Below, piece by piece: positions 11,148-40,562 of a stretch of 64,000 nt of DNA; the stretch's first letter is position 1, and each line of letters begins with the position of its first letter. Source of the DNA: Amblyomma americanum (Eukaryota; Arthropoda; Arachnida; Ixodida; Ixodidae). The stretch is from the NCBI RefSeq assembly GCF_052857255.1, contig NC_135497.1, positions 185,976,084 to 186,040,083 of the forward strand, read 5' to 3'. The position numbers and the translations under genes are program-made. Under the pieces are notes generated by a model. The model was not told the origin of the DNA, made no database searches, and saw only the letters and a list, made by a program, of their open reading frames with translations.

Positions 11148-12897
11148 CTATTCTTTTGTTAGGGACTCCTTGTTCACCTGCACAAGGCGATCAAAACTAC
11201 GCGATGTTGGAGATAAAACGGATCCTTCAGCGTTTTCTGATTCCTCTACCGACTTAGTGGTTGAAGTCGCTCGTCGCTCATTTGCTCGGTCAGCTGTCTG
11301 GCTTTCATTCCTCGTTGGTTCACTTCCCTCCTCATTTGATTGCAACGATATGCTGGCTGGTGCGTCTCTGGCTACCTGAGGTTCGGGAATCTGACTTAGT
11401 TGAGATGCGAGCTGACGAGTTTTCGATCTTGTCAAAGCTTGTATCACCCCGCTCCCGAGTTTCTGGCCTCTCTCGCGTAGCATTTTGTCTGATCGATTCG
11501 AGAAGAGGTAAGGATATTGAAGTGGCACGGCCTTCGAAACTGCGGCCTCAGTGATTAGCTCTCCAAACGGTCCACAAATTATCACTCTAGCTATGGGAAG
11601 GCATACACTGTGTTCTTCTACTGCCTGTTTTATCCACGAGACTTCTCCCGTAAAATCGTCCACTGACACGTAAGACGGGTGGACAACGTCCATCGTCGCG
11701 GCGCTATCACGAAGCACCCTGCACGGTTTCCCGTTAACGTGCAGCTCGTGCAGGTATGGCTTAAGGAGCTCTAGATTCTCGTCGTTATCCTCGACGCACG
11801 AGAACACCAAACGTTGCTTTGTACACTTGGCTGCAAAGTGCCCGACACCATTGCAGTTGCAGCAACGAAATGGCCTACTAGCCTCAAACTCTTTTTTCGC
11901 GGCTTTGTCTGCTCCCTGTCTCTTTGCCTGCTCTTCACGCTTTTCTGGCGCTACCTTCGTTGCCTCTGATTGCACCGAACTTCTAGCACTTCGCGTCTTT
12001 CTGCTAGGCCCTTTATCTCGCATCGCGTTTCGAGCGTGTGACGCACCCTCTTCAGTGCTCAACCTTCTGCGCGAAACGTACTCCTCTGCTAGCTCAGCGG
12101 CCCTTTCAACTGCGTCGACTTTTCCCCTTTCTTGAACCCACAGTTTCACCACTAGGCGAATGCTTCGGTAAAATTGCTCAAGGCAAAAACACTCAATGAT
12201 TTTGTCTCGGCTTTCATAAACCTCGGCTCCTTTTAGCCACTCTAGCAGATTCGTCTTTAGTCCATACGCTAAATCCGGATAGCCCTCGCTATCGTTTTTC
12301 ATTGCGTTCCTGAAGCGCTGTCGGAAAGCTTCGGCTGACAGCCGGTACCTTTTTAGCAGGCTGGCTTTGACTTTTTCGTAGTCAGCTGCGTCTTGTGTGC
12401 TAAGTCTCGCTATGACTTCAGCTACTTCACATGGCAAGAGTGTCAGAAGCCGTTGCGGCCATGCACTGCGAGCAAAGTTCTCCCTTTCGCAAGTTCTCTC
12501 AAAGTTTCCCAGGTACAATCCTATGTCCCTTCCACTTTCATAGGGCTGCATGAATCTGTTCATTCTATATGGTTGTACATCGCTTGCTCTTTCAGGAGAC
12601 CCGGCTCTCGTACTGTCGCCTTTTTTTTCGATTTTCGCTTTCAAGCTGCAATCGCTTTAGATTTCTTTCTTCTTTTTCAGCTTCCCACTTTTGCCGTTCT
12701 TTCTCTTTTTCCCATCCCGCTTCCCCTTTTCCTTTTTCTTCCTGCACCAAATTCCATGTATCTACCAGCTGATCGTCATCTACGTGCTTTTGAATTGTCT
12801 TGCATATTTCAAGTTTTGTAATTTTTCCCTGCACTTCTATTGACAGTTCCTCGCATAACAACAGCAAGTCCGACTTCGACAATTTCATAAGGTCCAT
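11148..12897 (-). pseudogene. Gag (zinc knuckle) and retropepsin-like domain of the LTR element
   Basis: ATG at 12897 opens a frame (MDLMKLSKSDLLLLCEELS) with a Lys/Glu-rich helical segment. A frameshift in a T8 tract (12621-12628, plus strand) passes it to the frame ending at 11148. That frame has the capsid-like 'LYLGNFERTC...WPQRLLTLL' segment, a CCHC knuckle CCNCNGVGHFAAKC (plus 11823-11867) and a protease-like VLRDSAATMDVVH. The usual D-[ST]-G active-site triplet reads DSA here, a Gly to Ala change expected to impair catalysis. A TAG at 11148-11150 interrupts readthrough into pol. Confidence 0.85.
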
Positions 12898-13076
12898 GAC
12901 AACGCTTTCTCCGCTTTGGCAATGCTATCTTCAAAATGTCATGAGATTACCCTTTCTCAATTGACATACACTTCCCAGTGATTCTAGATTATCCTCTCAA
13001 AATCTGAAGCCTGGCGAATCCTATAGCAAAATGCCGAAACGCTTACCGGTTGAGAAATCACTATGTCGCACGGTCC

Positions 13077-13096
13077 ATCCCAGCTGCTGCCAACCA
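13077..13096 (-). promoter_or_regulatory. Candidate primer-binding site
   Basis: Two bases inside the 5' LTR on the element's strand comes TGGTTGGCAGCAGCTGGGAT. It begins with TGG, as expected for pairing with a tRNA CCA end. The complement resembles the 3' end of tRNA-Leu but not perfectly, so the priming tRNA is not assigned. Confidence 0.5.
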
Positions 13097-13098
13097 GT

Positions 13099-13807
13099 TG
13101 TTGGGGACGAGGGGTCCTTGAGTGAGCTGACTCTTTCAGCGCCGCAGGTCCCTTCTCCGAATGACGTTGTCGGACTTGGTTATGAAGGAAACTGTACAGG
13201 GGGTTTATTTTACATTATTTACAAGATTTTGGAACCCATTGGAGGGTGATGGGGGAAGGTCGGAGGATCTGAGAAGATCTGAGGATGATCGAGGATTCTT
13301 TCCTCACGGCACTCGTCGTCCAGTTTTAAAAAGGGTCCGGTCCCTAGGATTCCCCAGGCTCGAGGAAGTCTTCGCCAGGTTGGGCGTGGCCTAACTTGCG
13401 TTGTCGTACACACACATACACACACCACTTCACATAGGGACGCGCCCCCGTCACATGCCTCGCCGGAGAAAGAGGGTGCCGCTGGACAATCGCCCCCACC
13501 AGAGAGTGTTGTCTTCGCGTCCGAACGACAGTTCTCACGCTCCAGCCGGACACGTCTTCCGGGAAGTCCGAATGGGCGAGGCGCCGGCGAGCAGGCATAG
13601 TTGAAGGGGTGCTCCGGGCCGCACGATCTTCCGCGAACAATGTTGTTTTCAAACGGCAGTGGAATCCTCCGTCTCGAATCCAATAAACCTCGCGAGGACC
13701 GAGCGTGGGAAACAAGATGCCTATCGCCGTGCAGGGACCCCGGCTGCAGGTGTCCTGGCCGAATACGCAGCTGAATCAGACCACCGGCTGTCGCCAGAAA
13801 CCTTACA
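13099..13807 (-). repeat. 5' LTR (709 bp)
   Basis: Direct repeat of 7315-8027, about 99% identical by eye: five substitutions (for example CAGGCTCGAGG versus CAGGTTCGAGG) and lack of a 4-bp insert. Same TG/CA ends. Followed by GTGT at 13808-13811. Confidence 0.9.
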
Positions 13808-13970
13808 GTGTCAAAACTGCCTTGAACTTCATGATGACAGGATCTCGTCAATGCGGCTCTCATTGCCGTTTTTTTCTACCCCCGCTTGATGATCTTGGAC
13901 TGCGCAGGTGTGTAGGGGAGCAGTCCCTTCTAGCTTCGTGGTCCGTACCACCATCATATGTGTGCGCCTT
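13808..13970 (-). mobile_element. Penelope-like element, continuation beyond the LTR insertion
   Basis: On the minus strand LLPYTPAQSKIIKRG is followed by AMRAALTRSCHHEVQGSFDT, a Penelope RT C-terminal stretch. It runs into the left LTR flank as the same element (the sequence before 7314 continues with VAEGILQAL and the SAPNKL motif). GTGT at 13808-13811 is the duplicated target. Nothing Penelope-like is visible above about 13970, so the copy is 5'-truncated before the RT catalytic core. Confidence 0.7.
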
Positions 13971-13982
13971 GAAAGGTTAGCG

Positions 13983-14255
13983 TCAAGTCAAGAATAATAA
14001 TAAATAATAATAATTGGTTTTTTGGGGAAAGGAAATGGCGCAATATCTGTCTCATATATCGTTGGACACCTGAACCGCGCCGTTAGGGAAGGGATAAGGG
14101 AGGGAGTGAAAGAAGAAAGGAAGAAGGAGGTGGCGTAGTGGAGGGCTCCGGAATAATTTCGACCACCTGGGGATCTTTAACGTGCACTGACATCGCACAG
14201 CACACGCGCGCCTTAGCGTTTTTCCTCCATAAAAACGCAGCCGCCGTCAAGAAAT
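13983..14255 (-). repeat. SINE, minus orientation, head truncated
   Basis: An (ATA)n-type tail at 13991-14010 is followed by GGAAAGGAAATGGCGCAATA, then AATAATTTCGACCACCTGGG, GATCTTTAACGTGCACTGAC and CATAAAAACGCAGCCGCC. The same body recurs at 23975-24135, 24205-24362 and 25625-25868. The tRNA-like head seen in two of those is missing here after CGCAGCCGCCG. I recall this family as frequent in tick genomes. Confidence 0.65.
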
Positions 14256-14480
14256 CGCATAACGTCGTTTTCTGGGAGTTCACTCGTTATTTTTAGTCCT
14301 AGTTCTTAGCAAATTTGTCAAGAATTAATGCAATGCCCCTTCCTGTAATATAGCCATGTTGACGATTCGAAAAATACATGTTAAAAAATTTTGTCATGCA
14401 TTCAAACAGGACTTTTCTAGTATTTGTGATGGAATCAATAACAGGTAAATTTATCAGTTGCTCTCAATGCATTCTTTTGC
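14256..14480 (-). pseudogene. Possible LINE RT fossil
   Basis: One minus-strand frame reads KVLFECMTKFFNMYFSNRQH, then GYITGRGIALILDKF. This resembles the 'QHGFRKGRST' region of LINE reverse transcriptases. It is short, has stops, and no catalytic motif is visible. Confidence 0.3.
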
Positions 14481-15249
14481 CTTTCCTTGAATAGTGACTC
14501 ATATAGAAGCTTTACAGATCATATTACAGCATTTTCCTGAATCTAACCTGGCCAGATTTCCTTTCGAGAGCCTCAGAAGATATGTTAAAGCAGGCAAAGG
14601 TTTTTTTTTTAGTGTGCAGATGTTGTTGTGTCGAGTTAATCCCATTCCCGCTGCAAGCCTGAAACATTGAATGAAATTATCAGCTTTTTATGCAGGATCA
14701 TGCAGCAAGCCATCCGTGCAAGGTGAGACCCTATCTCTTCTGTGAAGGGGCTAATTTGTGACACCTTTACAGGTTTTTTTTTTCAATATTAACAGTAACA
14801 ATAATAATAATGCCTTGTATGCATTAAACAATGTTATGTCTAAGAAGGGCTTCTAAAATACTTCAGATGTAACTGCAGCACAAGCACCCAGATTCACATA
14901 AGCCGACACAAAATAATCGTCTTGTGGCAACATGAGAGGATCTCTTTTGTAGCCTCCTGTTCCAGACAAACTCTCACTGCCCCCCAACTTAGTATTCTTC
15001 AGTGCATCCTTTTTAACCCCTTACTGCATGGTGTATCATACGGATAAGGCTGAACTCTTTAAATCGTGCAGTGGTTCAAGCACCTAGCCATGACTTGTGA
15101 AATTTTACTCTTAATTGTCTTGATTTTAGTCACTAATCAGATAACCTTCGCTTGGTTACTACTATCCGCTTAAAATCTAATTTTCCTTCACTATCTTAAG
15201 ACCCCAATGCTTTGAATAAATCAGCCCCGCTGCTTTCCACTGTAGGGTG
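14481..15249. other. No gene recognised
   Basis: AT-rich sequence with a short AAT-type simple repeat near 14800. No motif, splice-bounded exon or second repeat copy was seen. Confidence 0.4.
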
Positions 15250-16900
15250 AAGCCCTTTACAGAGAAGTATGAAGTGTTCAGCCGTTTTCCTCCTCCTCTC
15301 CGCACGCAATGCACAATGTTTCTATCTCGTGGTACCTGACTCTATACGTCTTAGTCCGCAAAACTCCCGTCCTGGCCTCAAACAACAAAGAGCTTCCCCT
15401 ATAATTATCAGATATTTTCTTGGCAATTTCCTGCTTAAAGACCCTGTATGTTCCCATTGCCAATTTTATCAGCATCCCTGTTTTCCACAGAGCTCTCTGT
15501 TTCTATAACCTTTGTCAATTTTCTAGCTCGCTTTCTCCATTTCGTGTCAACATTCTTTATATACAGGTATCTGAAAACTTTCCTAGCCCACTGCTTTCCC
15601 CCCATTTTTCTCAATCGCTCCTCAAATGATATCTTATTGCCAGCTTCTCTGCTCTCGAACGACGCCCATCCCATATCCTCCTGTACCCCCTGATTTGGTG
15701 TATTGCCATGTGCTCCCAAAGCTAGCCTCCTACACTACGTTGTTTAATTTCTAACCTTGCTTGAACGTCTGGTCTCATGGACAGGACCGCATTACCCAAA
15801 GTCAGGCTAGGAACCATCACCCCTTTCCAGATCCCTCTTACTACTTCATACATATTGTAGTTCCACAGTGCCCTATTTTTCATGACAGCTGCATTCCTAC
15901 TAGCTTTATTCATTCACCGTTTCATCACCCCGTTATTCACCATTATTTATCCACATCCCAAGATACTCGTACTCATCCACCACTTCCAGTGTGAACTCTT
16001 GCATTCTATGCTCACCGCCCTCATCATTAAATATCATGACTGCAGATTTCTCCTTACTAAACTTCAAACCTAATCTATCTCCCTCTGTACCGCAGATGGT
16101 AATAACTTCTGCAAATCTTTCTTGTTGTCAGCCATTAGCACTATACCATCTGTATACATTAGTCCCAGTAATGTCTGTTTAATCCATCCTCCTTGCTTGA
16201 AAAAAGAAAGGTTGAAGCCTAGTCCGCTCCTCTCTAGTTTGGTCTCTAACCCTTGCAGGTACAACATGAACAATAAAGGAGACAGAGGACATCCTTGCCT
16301 AAGCCCCTGCTGTATCTCTATAGGCCCCGATACATTTTTTCCCATTTTATAAGCACTCTGTTACCTTTATATATATATATCTTTTAAAAGATTAATTACT
16401 CGATCTTCCCCATCCAATGTGCCCAGTATGTCACACAAATCCTCTTGAATATAACGTTGCCGTAGGCTCCCCTGATATCCAGAAATGCTAGCCATAGGGG
16501 CCTGTGTGCCTTTTCAGCAATCTCTATATACTGCATCAAAGAAAACAGATTGTCCTCCAACCTCCTCTGTTTCCGGAACCCATTTTGTAGCTCCCCTAGC
16601 ATCCCCTCGTTCTCCACCCAAGCCTACAGTCTGTCCTTTATAATCTGCATCACCACCCTATAAACCACACACTTCACGGTTATGGGACGGTAGTTGCTTA
16701 TGTCAGCTTTGTCCCCTTTTCCCTTATATATCATGTTCATTCTACTTCATCGCCATTCATTGGGGGCTTTGCCATCTACTACCATTTTGTTCACTACCTC
16801 TATTAATGTTTGCTTGGATTTTGGTCCTAGCTTCTTTATTAACATAATCGGAATACCATCTGGTCCTGTCGACATGCCACTAGCAACCTTCTCTTGCCGT
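15250..16900 (-). mobile_element. LINE reverse-transcriptase remnant (clade not assigned)
   Basis: Minus-strand order: TGPDGIPIMLIKKLGP, then ELQNGFRKQRRLEDNLFSLM and LWLAFLDIRGAYGNV (first catalytic Asp region), IQQGLRQGCPLSPLLFMLYL, and a YxDD-box equivalent reading MYTDGIVLMAD. The C-terminal part has GKQWARKVFRYLYIKNVDTK and RGSSLLFEARTGVLRTKTY. The active-site Y-A-D-D has become Y-T-D-G, removing the second Asp, and several frames must be joined. No endonuclease is seen. The C-terminal block is one I recall from tick LINEs. Transcription of an active enzyme from this copy is excluded. Confidence 0.7.
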
Positions 16901-17180
16901 AACGCAAGCGCATGGTTACGCTCTCTGGAGGGCCACTGCGTCCTACACGGCTGCGCATCGAAGCGAAGTGGCAGATGACGCGAAGCGCCATGCCCAGGTC
17001 CAACTTGTCCTGCGCCACTCGGCTGCGATGAGTGGCCTTGTCGAACGCAGTGGCCCTCCAGAGAGTGCAGCCACGCACTCGCGTGTTCAGGGTGGACGAC
17101 CCTGTACATTCGGAACCGCTGCTCGCTTCGACTGACGAATGCCTCGGGGACTGCAGAACCACCGTGCCTGATCATATTTC
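16900..17180. repeat. GC-rich insert with an inverted repeat of about 20 bp
   Basis: CTCTCTGGAGGGCCACTGCG near 16920 is matched in inverse by CGCAGTGGCCCTCCAGAGAG near 17040. Composition is clearly more GC-rich than the flanks, and this block interrupts the N-terminal side of the LINE. The long minus-strand frame through it is probably accidental. Confidence 0.4.
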
Positions 17181-17639
17181 TGACCATTGCCACATGTTGT
17201 AATGAATTCACATTACTAACTTGCCTATACTCTGCGCAAATGGAAGCTGCAGGATGGAAGCTCGAAACGGATGAGCGCACGTATGGCCACTCGACCAATC
17301 CATGAATTATGCGAAATGAAACTGTATTTTCATACGATCAATTAATTACAATATTTTCCTGAGAAAGCTTCAAAAAAACTAATTTCTCTGGAGTGCCTTC
17401 AAAGGCCCAGGCACTACACAAGTGCGAGCACACAAACCACACAAGCGTCCTTTCACAATGAATGTGCCACACCACACGTCCAGAGCATCCAGAGGCCGAT
17501 GAAACAAGCAAGTGATGCAAAACGCCCGCATGACCGCGATCCACAGTTCACAATTGATGCCAAACCAATCCATCCATGGGTGAAAATAACGCTTCCATTA
17601 TTTACGACCTGGTGGAAATAACGCCATCCTGACAAACGA
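17181..17639. other. No gene recognised
   Basis: No conserved motif or repeat partner seen. Overlapping minus-strand frames of 60-70 codons are Cys-rich but match no family I know. Confidence 0.35.
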
Positions 17640-17772
17640 CGTCACGATGTCGTTTCTTTGTTGGTGATCCGTTGGGTGTGCCGGGGGGTCGTGCTGGGCC
17701 ATGTGCCTGTTGACAACGCACGTGCTCGCATGTAAGCCACGCTTCGTGGAGTGGATGTTTCTTTTGGGAGCA

Positions 17773-19058
17773 AGATGTCAGGGTCTCGAAAACAGTACTC
17801 GGCTGCTTTCAAGCGAAAAGTGATTTCAGCTGCCGAGAACATCGGCAACAGTGCGGCTGGGAGGCAGTTTAGTGTCGTCGAGGGAAGCATTCGTGGATGG
17901 TGACGACAGGAAGAAGCCCTTTTCGCGTGCAGCGGAACGCGACGAAGCTTTCGCGGCCCGAAGAATGGCGCATTCCCAGAAATTGAACTTGGCCTGACGG
18001 AGTTCATATAGCAACAGCAAGTCGCACATCTAGCTGCGAGCATGGAGTTTATGCAGGCAAAAGCTAGAGAGCTTGCAAAAGAAAAGGGATACCGCGCTCT
18101 GCCTTAGAAGCGAGCAAGCACTGAATCCATCGCTACATGTGCCGTGCAGGCTTTTCACTACGCCAGCAGACCTTGATTTCACAGAAGCTGCCTGAAGCGT
18201 TCGCAGAGCTGCTTGTGAGTTTTCAGCGCCATGTTATTTTTTTGAGCAAGTCAAAGAACTTTGTTGGACCAAATAAAAAATGCAGATCAGACACCGGTTT
18301 ACCTGAACATGCCATCGCCCCTCACCGTGCATGAGAAAGGGTCTAAACGAGTTAGTGTCCGGTCCACTGGCAACGAGAAGACGCGAGTTAGTCATCGTGC
18401 ACAGCAGATGGCCGCAAGCTCCCTACGTGATCTTCAAGAGGAAAACAATGCCGAAAGGAAAGGAGCTGCCGAAAAATTTCATCGTGAGATGTCATGAGAA
18501 CCGAAAACTGAGCGAGTTGGTGCATCTTGTGGAAATAAAAAGCAGCGAAGCGATGACGGGCACGTCTCTTCTGTGCCCATCGTCGCTGCGCTGTTTTTTA
18601 ATTCCACATGTCATGAGAAAGGGTGGATGAATGAGGATCTAGTCTTGGACTGGGTAAAGTCCGTGTGGTGTAGGCGACGTGGTGCACTGCTGTCGCTATC
18701 GTCCATCCTTGTGCTGGATGCGTTTCGTTGCCACTTGGCCGACTCGGTGAAGAGGCTGCTACGCGACTGCGGCACTGACCTCGTTGTGATTCCGGGTGGG
18801 ATGACGTCACAACTACAGCCCCTTGATGTTTGTGTAAACAAATGCTTCAACGACGCAGTCAAGCGTTGCTACGCAGAGTGGATGCGCTCAGGTGAGCCTG
18901 CAGTGACGCCAAACGGGTGGCTGAAGCAGGGTTCGCCAGCCACGCTGTGCAAATGGATCGCGGAAGCATGGGCGGCCATCCCAGATCTTGTGCGTCGTTC
19001 TTTTAAGAAGTGCGGCATCTTGAACGCCCTCGATGGCACGGAAGATGAATACATTTGA
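17773..19058 (+). pseudogene. Tigger/pogo transposase pseudogene
   Basis: The N-terminus has a CENP-B/pogo-type helix-turn-helix (QYSAAFKRKVISAAENIGNS then AAGRQFSVVEGSIRGW). The central part has IKNADQTPVYL (first catalytic Asp). After the hairpin insertion comes KGWMNEDLVLDWVKSVWCRR, SSILVLDAFRCHLADSV (second Asp), PGGMTSQLQPLDVCVNK (third Asp) and the C-terminal FKKCGILNALDGTEDEYI. All three Asp of the DDD triad can be located, but stops, frameshifts and the insertion break the frame. The last 161 codons are open (18573-19058). Such transposases cut and paste the element at TA sites. Confidence 0.8.
18490..18619. mobile_element. Hairpin retroposon copy 1 with 11-bp target duplication
   Basis: TGTCATGAGAA at 18490-18500 and 18609-18619 brackets a 108-bp insert in the transposase. 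It begins CCGAAAACTGAGCGAGTTGG and then folds into a hairpin. One arm runs from TGTGGAAATAAAAAGC to ACGGGCAC, the other from GTGCCCAT to TTAATTCCACA, about 36 bp each with a nine-base loop. Confidence 0.75.
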
Positions 19059-19261
19059 ATGATTTATCAGACAAAGAAATGTCCGAAGAAAGCAGTGCTG
19101 AAATGAAAGTGATTGAAGTGAAGTGCGGGATGTGATTTGAATAAATGTCTTTTCTGAGCTTTCGTCACTCATATTAACGTGGGAAATTTTTTTTTCCATT
19201 TCGGGTCTCTAAAACTTCACATCGTATTATATTCGGTTCGTATTATATGCAGGTTTTTACG

Positions 19262-20790
<1,529 letters not shown>

Positions 20791-20953
20791 CCACTGTTCA
20801 AGCACAAGCATCAATGCCATATGCAATGCAGTGTATGACATTCACACAATATACTAATGACACTTCGCCCACTGTATTCTGCTTCTAGTTCACATAACAC
20901 AATGTGCAGTTCCATACCAACATCAACTGTAAAAATAAAAGCAGTTGTGGCAT

Positions 20954-20959
20954 TTTATT
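20954..20959 (-). terminator. Candidate polyadenylation signal of PDCD6
   Basis: TTTATT on the plus strand gives AATAAA on the minus strand, about 195 bases after the PDCD6 stop codon. It is the nearest good signal and would give a short 3' UTR ending before the (CA)n tract. Confidence 0.45.
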
Positions 20960-21152
20960 TCTGGTTGATAACTTCGTCACATCGCAAATTCTCCTTTCAA
21001 GCTAGGCCTTGCAACAAACCAGATGCAACCAATCCTGTACAAATCCCTGTACACCATGCAAGCGGGTTACGTACAACACAAGGCAGTGTCAACAAGTGGC
21101 AAGGTGGAATGAGTGTAGCATGGTCTATCATTGCCATAGTAGACTGCAAATA

Positions 21153-38392
<17,240 letters not shown>

Positions 38393-40192
38393 TCTCTTCT
38401 CTGCCTCGGTGACTTGGCCCTCTACGTTAAGAAACTGGTCGCACTCTTTCGATTAACGCTAAGCCAAGCAGCCACAAAAATTACACAGCAAACAGCGTGC
38501 ACGCAAAATCACAGCCTCCCCGGCACAACACACAGAAAACCTCAACAGCGCAACACCAGCGGACACACGGATACGCCCAGCGTTTTCAGAACAGGGACGA
38601 TATCGGTTGAATACGCCACAAAATACCCTCAATATGTGGCAACAATGACAGCTATCACCATCATCAATGTACGCAGCCAGGCAGGCTTGGCTTGGCCCTA
38701 AAAAATGACTACGACTGCAAAAATACAAAATTTCTTAAATTATATGTTGCAAGAAAGCGTTGTTTTGGCACAAATATGTGCTTTAATAAATAATGTTTAT
38801 TGTACATTGCCATAATTGTGAAGAAAAATAGACAAGCACCGATTTTTTTTAGGCGAGAGAGGGCGTTCTCTTCATGCCACCAAATGTAGCGAACCATGGG
38901 AAATATTTTTTTTTCTTTAAGAGAGACACTTTTCACAGCAAAAGTTCTTTCAAAAAAATTGTTAGTTCTTGAAATACTACAGTTTAAAAGCTTTTTTTTT
39001 TCGCATTGCGGAGAAACAGAAACGTTTCATTGGTCGACCTATGTCCGTGCAGAGGATATGTTCGTGCCGCGAGAAACTGCCGCCTCTTGGCATGTCCTGA
39101 GGCATCGCCTCCTCTAGGAAGATGCCTGCCGCGTGCGCCAAAAACCTGCTGCCCTTACCTTTTCCTTCCTTTCCACTTGAAGTAGTAGCTAGCGATCTTT
39201 GTGGCTGCCGCTTGCAATATATGCGCGCATGCGCACATCACCGCGCGGTCGTGGCGCGCCCGCGCCATAGCAGACGACGTCTCTGCGCGAGACGGCGCCT
39301 TCCGCGCGTTTTCGACTGTTTAAGCAAACGAAAACAGAAGCACGCAGAGCTGAAAGTAAAAAGTCGCAAATAAATTTATTTTACTCTCTCATAGGCCACT
39401 TAATCCCTCTTTAAATGAAAGTATTTCACAGAACCTTTGGAGGTTTGCATCGAAAGAAGTTTGGCAGCGCTGATGGAACTCAATGTTCTCAGCTGTGGAA
39501 ACACAGACAGCGACCATCGCAAGGTTCTCCTGGAGCTCATTGCACACAAGTTCATGAAGTCGCTGTTCACTAAATATGCCGCCAGCGCTACCGACAGGAA
39601 TGCTGTTGTCAAGTTTCTTGACCGCAAGCCTATTTCCCGCAAAGTGCTTAAATTGTAGGTGACTTAATAAGCATACGCCAAGTTCAAATGATTTGCTTTT
39701 ATGCTGTCGTTGAACCTGCCCCGAGCTTACCGCTAAGCAAAACTACGTGCGACTTGCATCATGCTGGTTAGCGACATTCCAGGACGAGGCAAAGAACTGC
39801 GATACGTGCAAAAAACTAAAATTTCAAATGAATCAAACGCAATCGTTAATGAGTACGGTTAACATAAGTTGCCCGCTTGCCGAAGTGCTTAATTTTGCGC
39901 TTTCAAATTGTTTGCGAGACTCCTACGAGAAATTTGCAGAGTGGCCACATCAGCGGACTGTTGCATTCTCAGTTCACAAAAGCAAAAAACTTGTTCCCTT
40001 CTTTCACATTCCAGTGCACAGGTACCACAGGTTCCCGCTGAGCAAAACCCAGCTTGCTTAATAAATGGCTCCCAGTGATGATGCAAACAGAAATTAGGCC
40101 TAGCAGGCACCAGACACTGTGCACAGCTCACTTCGAGTTGCCTGGAGTAAAGCGCCGTCGGATGTTTCGGATCTCAAATGAACTGCGTCAGT
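38393..40192. other. Region upstream of PDCD6; 5' UTR/promoter expected, no other gene recognised
   Basis: The first ~150 bp upstream of the PDCD6 start must hold its 5' UTR and promoter, with no clear TATA box. The stretch 39190-39310 is CpG-rich. At 39437-39658 (plus) a 73-codon frame contains RKVLLELIAHKFMKSLFTKY and KPISRKVLKL, faintly like the tail of a DNA-transposon protein. I cannot assign it. Confidence 0.4.
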
Positions 40193-40419
40193 AGGGTTAT
40201 TTTTTTTACCTACACTAGTGTAGCCAGTGTAGCATGGGTCCATTTTTTTTACCAGTGTAGAAAAAGTGTAGCTCCGCCCACCTACACGAACAAATTTCTT
40301 TTACGCGTAATGTAGCAAAATAACTGCACTTTCTACACCGCTATCTTTGGAGGTGTAGGCTAGCAGACGAAAAAAAAAGGCGCGCGTTTCAAACGCACAA
40401 CGCCATTTTGCGACTGTAA

Positions 40420-40562
40420 ATGTCGCGAGCGGTTGCAGCTCAGCCTCGTAAGTCTGTGAAATTCGTCCGCCTGGACGATGGCAGCGTTATGTCGGTGCAC
40501 CCACGAGACGGAAAGTGGCAACCTTACCTTGTACGAAGACAAAAACTGCTCACAAGTCTGAA
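40420..40562 (+). pseudogene. Possible first exon of a transposon protein
   Basis: ATG at 40420 starts SRAVAAQPRKSVKFVRLDDG, then SVMSVHPRDGKWQPYLVRRQ and KLLTSLN, followed by a GTGCGT donor-like sequence. The position near the left TIR of 40193-42494 suggests it belongs to that element. No catalytic domain follows. Family unknown to me. Confidence 0.3.

Larger units (their letters stand above)
7315..13807 (-). mobile_element. Complete Ty3/Gypsy-type LTR retrotransposon with integrase upstream of RT (Gmr1-like order)
   Basis: Two LTRs of 713 and 709 bp flank a 5.1-kb interior, with GTGT at both outer edges. Transcription runs from high to low coordinates. Reading that way: a candidate primer-binding site (13077-13096), gag with zinc knuckle, a retropepsin-like segment, integrase (zinc finger, DDE core, C-terminal domain), then RT and RNase H. 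Integrase before RT is the reverse of the usual Ty3/Gypsy order and matches that described for Gmr1-like elements. At least five lesions break the reading frame, so this copy could only move in trans. The LTRs differ by about five substitutions and one 4-bp indel by eye, so the insertion is recent. Confidence 0.9.
17640..19261 (+). mobile_element. Tigger/pogo-type DNA transposon, 5' end not found
   Basis: Spans a transposase pseudogene (17773-19058) and a 3' end at about 19240-19261 reading ATATGCAGGTTTTTACGGTA, the kind of end Tigger copies carry beside a TA target. No inverse of this end was seen upstream of 17640, so the left terminus is lost or too diverged. A 108-bp hairpin retroposon is inserted at 18501-18608. 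Confidence 0.75.

Noticed and set aside
13077..13096. Firm assignment of the LTR element's primer tRNA as tRNA-Leu
   Set aside because: The complement resembles a Leu acceptor end but has extra bases relative to the consensus I recall; tRNA genes of the species are needed.
16747..17298. A 183-codon minus-strand frame as a host gene
   Set aside because: It fuses a LINE RT segment (PDGIPIMLIKKLGP) to the GC-rich inverted-repeat insert and has no start or splice context.
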